Positions 5,874 to 7,072 of a stretch of DNA of 7,072 nucleotides are shown here, piece after piece. The notes beneath the pieces are model-generated. The model searched no databases. It had not been told where the DNA came from and saw nothing but the letters and a program-made list of their open reading frames with translations. Location of the stretch: contig JAJZRZ010000044.1 in assembly GCA_021850085.1 (NCBI GenBank), forward strand, positions 1 through 7,072, read 5' to 3'. Both the position numbers and the translations under genes were made by a program. Source of the stretch: Actinomycetes bacterium (GTDB lineage Bacteria; Actinomycetota; Coriobacteriia; Anaerosomatales; Anaerosomataceae). The number at the start of each line of letters is the position of its first letter. Positions within the stretch are counted from its first letter, which is position 1.

Positions 5874-6424
5874 TGGACAGGAGCGAGGCGCTCGTTCTCG
5901 TGCGCGAGATGGTCCCGAACCGCAACCTCGTCAACCACTGCGTGGCGACCGAGATCATCATGGAGGCGCTCGCGCGCCACTTCGGCATGGCCGGGGACGA
6001 CGTCGAGCGGTGGGCGTTGGCGGGCCTTGTGCATGACCTCGACTACGCGCAGACAGCCGATGACTTCGAGCGACACGGCATCGTCACGGCCGAGATCCTC
6101 GCGGGCCGTATCGACGACGAGATGCTGCACGCCATCCTCGCCCACGCCGGCAAGGCGCCGCGCGAGTCGCAGATGGACACGGCGCTGTATGCGGCAGACC
6201 CCGTCACCGGCTTCATCGTGGCAGCCGCGCTCGTACGGCCGGACCGGTCTTTGGCGGGGGTCGAGGTGAGCTCGCTTCTCAAGCGGTGGAAGGAGAAGGC
6301 CTTCGCCCGCGGCGCCGACCGCGACCAGATGGCCGCCTGCGAGGAGCTGGGCATGACTCGCGAGGAATTCCTCGGCCTGTCGCTTGCCGCCATGCGGGCG
6401 CGGGCCGCCGAGATCGGGCTGTAG
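5873..6424 (+). CDS. HD-superfamily hydrolase, COG2316 type
   Basis: This 183-residue protein is a predicted metal-dependent phosphohydrolase of the HD superfamily. The metal/catalytic set is visible: H22 in NHCVATE, H54-D55 in LVHDLDY, H68, H86/H91 in LHAILAH, and D109 in YAADPVTG. The C-terminal part (SLLKRWKEKAFARGADRDQM, 134-153, then ELGMTREEFLGLSLAAM) is the conserved signature I associate with COG2316, whose substrate is unknown to me. ATG 5873 overlaps the hypB stop as TGATG, giving translational coupling; GTG 5870 is an alternative adding one residue. GAAAGAGG (5855-5862) is the ribosome site. Linkage to hypAB suggests a supporting role in metal or nucleotide handling, but that is inference only. 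Confidence 0.9.
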   Translation: MDRSEALVLVREMVPNRNLVNHCVATEIIMEALARHFGMAGDDVERWALAGLVHDLDYAQTADDFERHGIVTAEILAGRIDDEMLHAILAHAGKAPRESQMDTALYAADPVTGFIVAAALVRPDRSLAGVEVSSLLKRWKEKAFARGADRDQMAACEELGMTREEFLGLSLAAMRARAAEIGL

Positions 6425-6432
6425 CAAGGGCG

Positions 6433-6470
6433 GCGGACGGGGTCCGCAGCGCATCGCGGTAAGCCTGCGG
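6433..6470 (+). terminator. Alternative hairpins after the HD gene
   Basis: GCGGAC (6433-6438) can pair with GTCCGC (6442-6447) around 3 bases, starting 8 bases after the stop. Alternatively CCGCAG (6444-6449), which overlaps that second arm, can pair with CTGCGG (6465-6470). The two folds exclude each other. There is no T tract, so termination here would be weak or factor-dependent. Confidence 0.3.
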
Positions 6471-6501
6471 TTCACGTTCGGCTTGACTCGGCGTATATAC
6501 T
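6471..6501 (+). promoter_or_regulatory. Candidate promoter for the topoisomerase gene
   Basis: TATACT (6496-6501) within GTATATACT is a good -10 about 40 bases before ATG 6542. The best -35 at a tolerable distance is TTCACG (6471-6476), 19 bases upstream. The better hexamer TTGACT (6483-6488) is only 7 bases from this -10 and cannot pair with it. Confidence 0.4.
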
Positions 6502-6541
6502 CGGCTTCGAATTGCTTCCGCACGGCCGGAGACCGTCACCC

Positions 6542-7072
6542 ATGATTCTCGTCATCTCTGAAAAGAACATCGCGGCCAAACGCATTGCTGAGATCCTCGC
6601 GGTCGGCAAGCCGAAGGCCGGCAAGGTGTACACGACCCCTGTGTACGAGTTTCGCCGCGACGGCGAGGACTGGGTCTCGATCGGCCTCAAGGGTCACATC
6701 ATGGAGGTGGACTTCGCGCCTTCACTGTCGCATCAGGCCGTCCGGGAGCTCGGCGCGGCCGACCCGCGCGTGCTGCAGGGGGGGGTCGCGGATCTCCTGG
6801 GCTCGGAAGGCGAGCTCGACTTGGGGAAGTGGCGTCTCGAGACGCTTCCGGTGCTCGCACGCGTCGACGTGGAGAAGGTGCCCAAGGAGAAGGGCATCAT
6901 CCAGTCGATCAAGAACCTCGCGAAGAAGGCGGACAAGGTGATCATCGCCACCGACTTCGACCGCGAGGGTGAGCTCATCGGCGCGGACGCCCGAGACATC
7001 GTGCGCTCGGCGAACAAGACGGTGCCGGTCACGCGGGTGCGGTTCTCGGCCATCACCAAAGACGAACTCGAG
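6542..7072 (+). CDS. Type IA DNA topoisomerase, archaeal-type (3' end cut by window)
   Basis: The first 177 codons are visible and the frame stays open to the window edge. Type IA enzymes relax negative supercoils by cutting one strand. The TOPRIM domain is clear: the catalytic Glu lies in SEKNIAAKRIAEIL (E7) and the metal-binding acids in ATDFDREGELIG (D138, D140, E142), followed by VRFSAIT (166-172). The wording is that of archaeal topoisomerase I, for example SEKN-x-A-x-RIA rather than VESPAKAKTI, GLKGHIMEVDF (48-58), and KEKGIIQSIKNLAKKADKVI before the acidic motif. ATG 6542 is supported by GGAGA (6528-6532) with 9 bases of spacing. A run of eight G (6778-6785) lies in the coding sequence without breaking the frame. 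The transesterification Tyr and zinc fingers, if any, are outside the window. Confidence 0.92.
   Translation, partial: MILVISEKNIAAKRIAEILAVGKPKAGKVYTTPVYEFRRDGEDWVSIGLKGHIMEVDFAPSLSHQAVRELGAADPRVLQGGVADLLGSEGELDLGKWRLETLPVLARVDVEKVPKEKGIIQSIKNLAKKADKVIIATDFDREGELIGADARDIVRSANKTVPVTRVRFSAITKDELE

Noticed and set aside
6483..6501. TTGACT plus TATACT as a standard promoter
   Set aside because: The spacer is only 7 bases, far from the required 16-18.
5372..6523. A 383-codon open frame on the minus strand opposite hypB and the HD gene
   Set aside because: It is antisense to two well-supported genes and its product shows no domain pattern; explained by high GC at third codon positions.
1..7072. 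Mobile elements, CRISPR arrays, tRNA or rRNA genes
   Set aside because: No transposase or integrase motifs, no regularly spaced repeats, no terminal inverted repeats and no tRNA-like clover pattern were seen; gaps between genes are too short for most of these.

Overview
The window reads as a chromosomal segment of a GC-rich anaerobic bacterium. The likeliest host is a deep-branching actinobacterium of the Coriobacteriia/Anaerosomatales type. This is an inference from the high GC, the use of GTG and TTG starts, a Tat pair beside [NiFe]-hydrogenase maturation genes, an RseC-type redox protein and an archaeal-type topoisomerase. No rRNA or other marker fixes the taxonomy. Coding density is high and no gap without a gene exceeds about 160 bases. 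I see no mobile element, CRISPR array, tRNA or rRNA.

Layout. Positions 1-1045 hold the 3' part of an amidohydrolase (Atz/Trz/SsnA/aminofutalosine-deaminase-like), followed after 8 bases by a small RseC/MucC-type membrane protein (1054-1485). An extended -10 promoter in the end of that gene probably drives an uncharacterised single-pass membrane protein (1534-1938). A strong GC hairpin separates it from a second single-pass protein with a TPR-like exported domain (1997-2593). A symmetric hairpin (2616-2656) closes this rightward block and faces a leftward STAS-domain gene (2691-3041). A second STAS gene (3200-3535) is divergent from the first; the short region between them carries a tandem repeat, a palindrome and a probable promoter.

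From 3607 to 6424 five genes run rightward with very short spacing: a TatA/TatB-family subunit, tatC, hypA, hypB and a COG2316-type HD hydrolase. This looks like one operon. It joins the export route used by folded, cofactor-loaded enzymes to the nickel-insertion pair for [NiFe] hydrogenases, which is a sensible functional pairing. The window ends in the first 177 codons of a type IA DNA topoisomerase with the archaeal form of the TOPRIM motifs.

Most of the region is ordinary core-genome content. I do not see a convincing new multi-gene system. The points most worth a second look are the archaeal-style topoisomerase, the amidohydrolase lacking the usual catalytic glutamate, the divergent STAS pair with no kinase nearby, the two linked unknown membrane proteins, and the tat-hyp-HD gene order.
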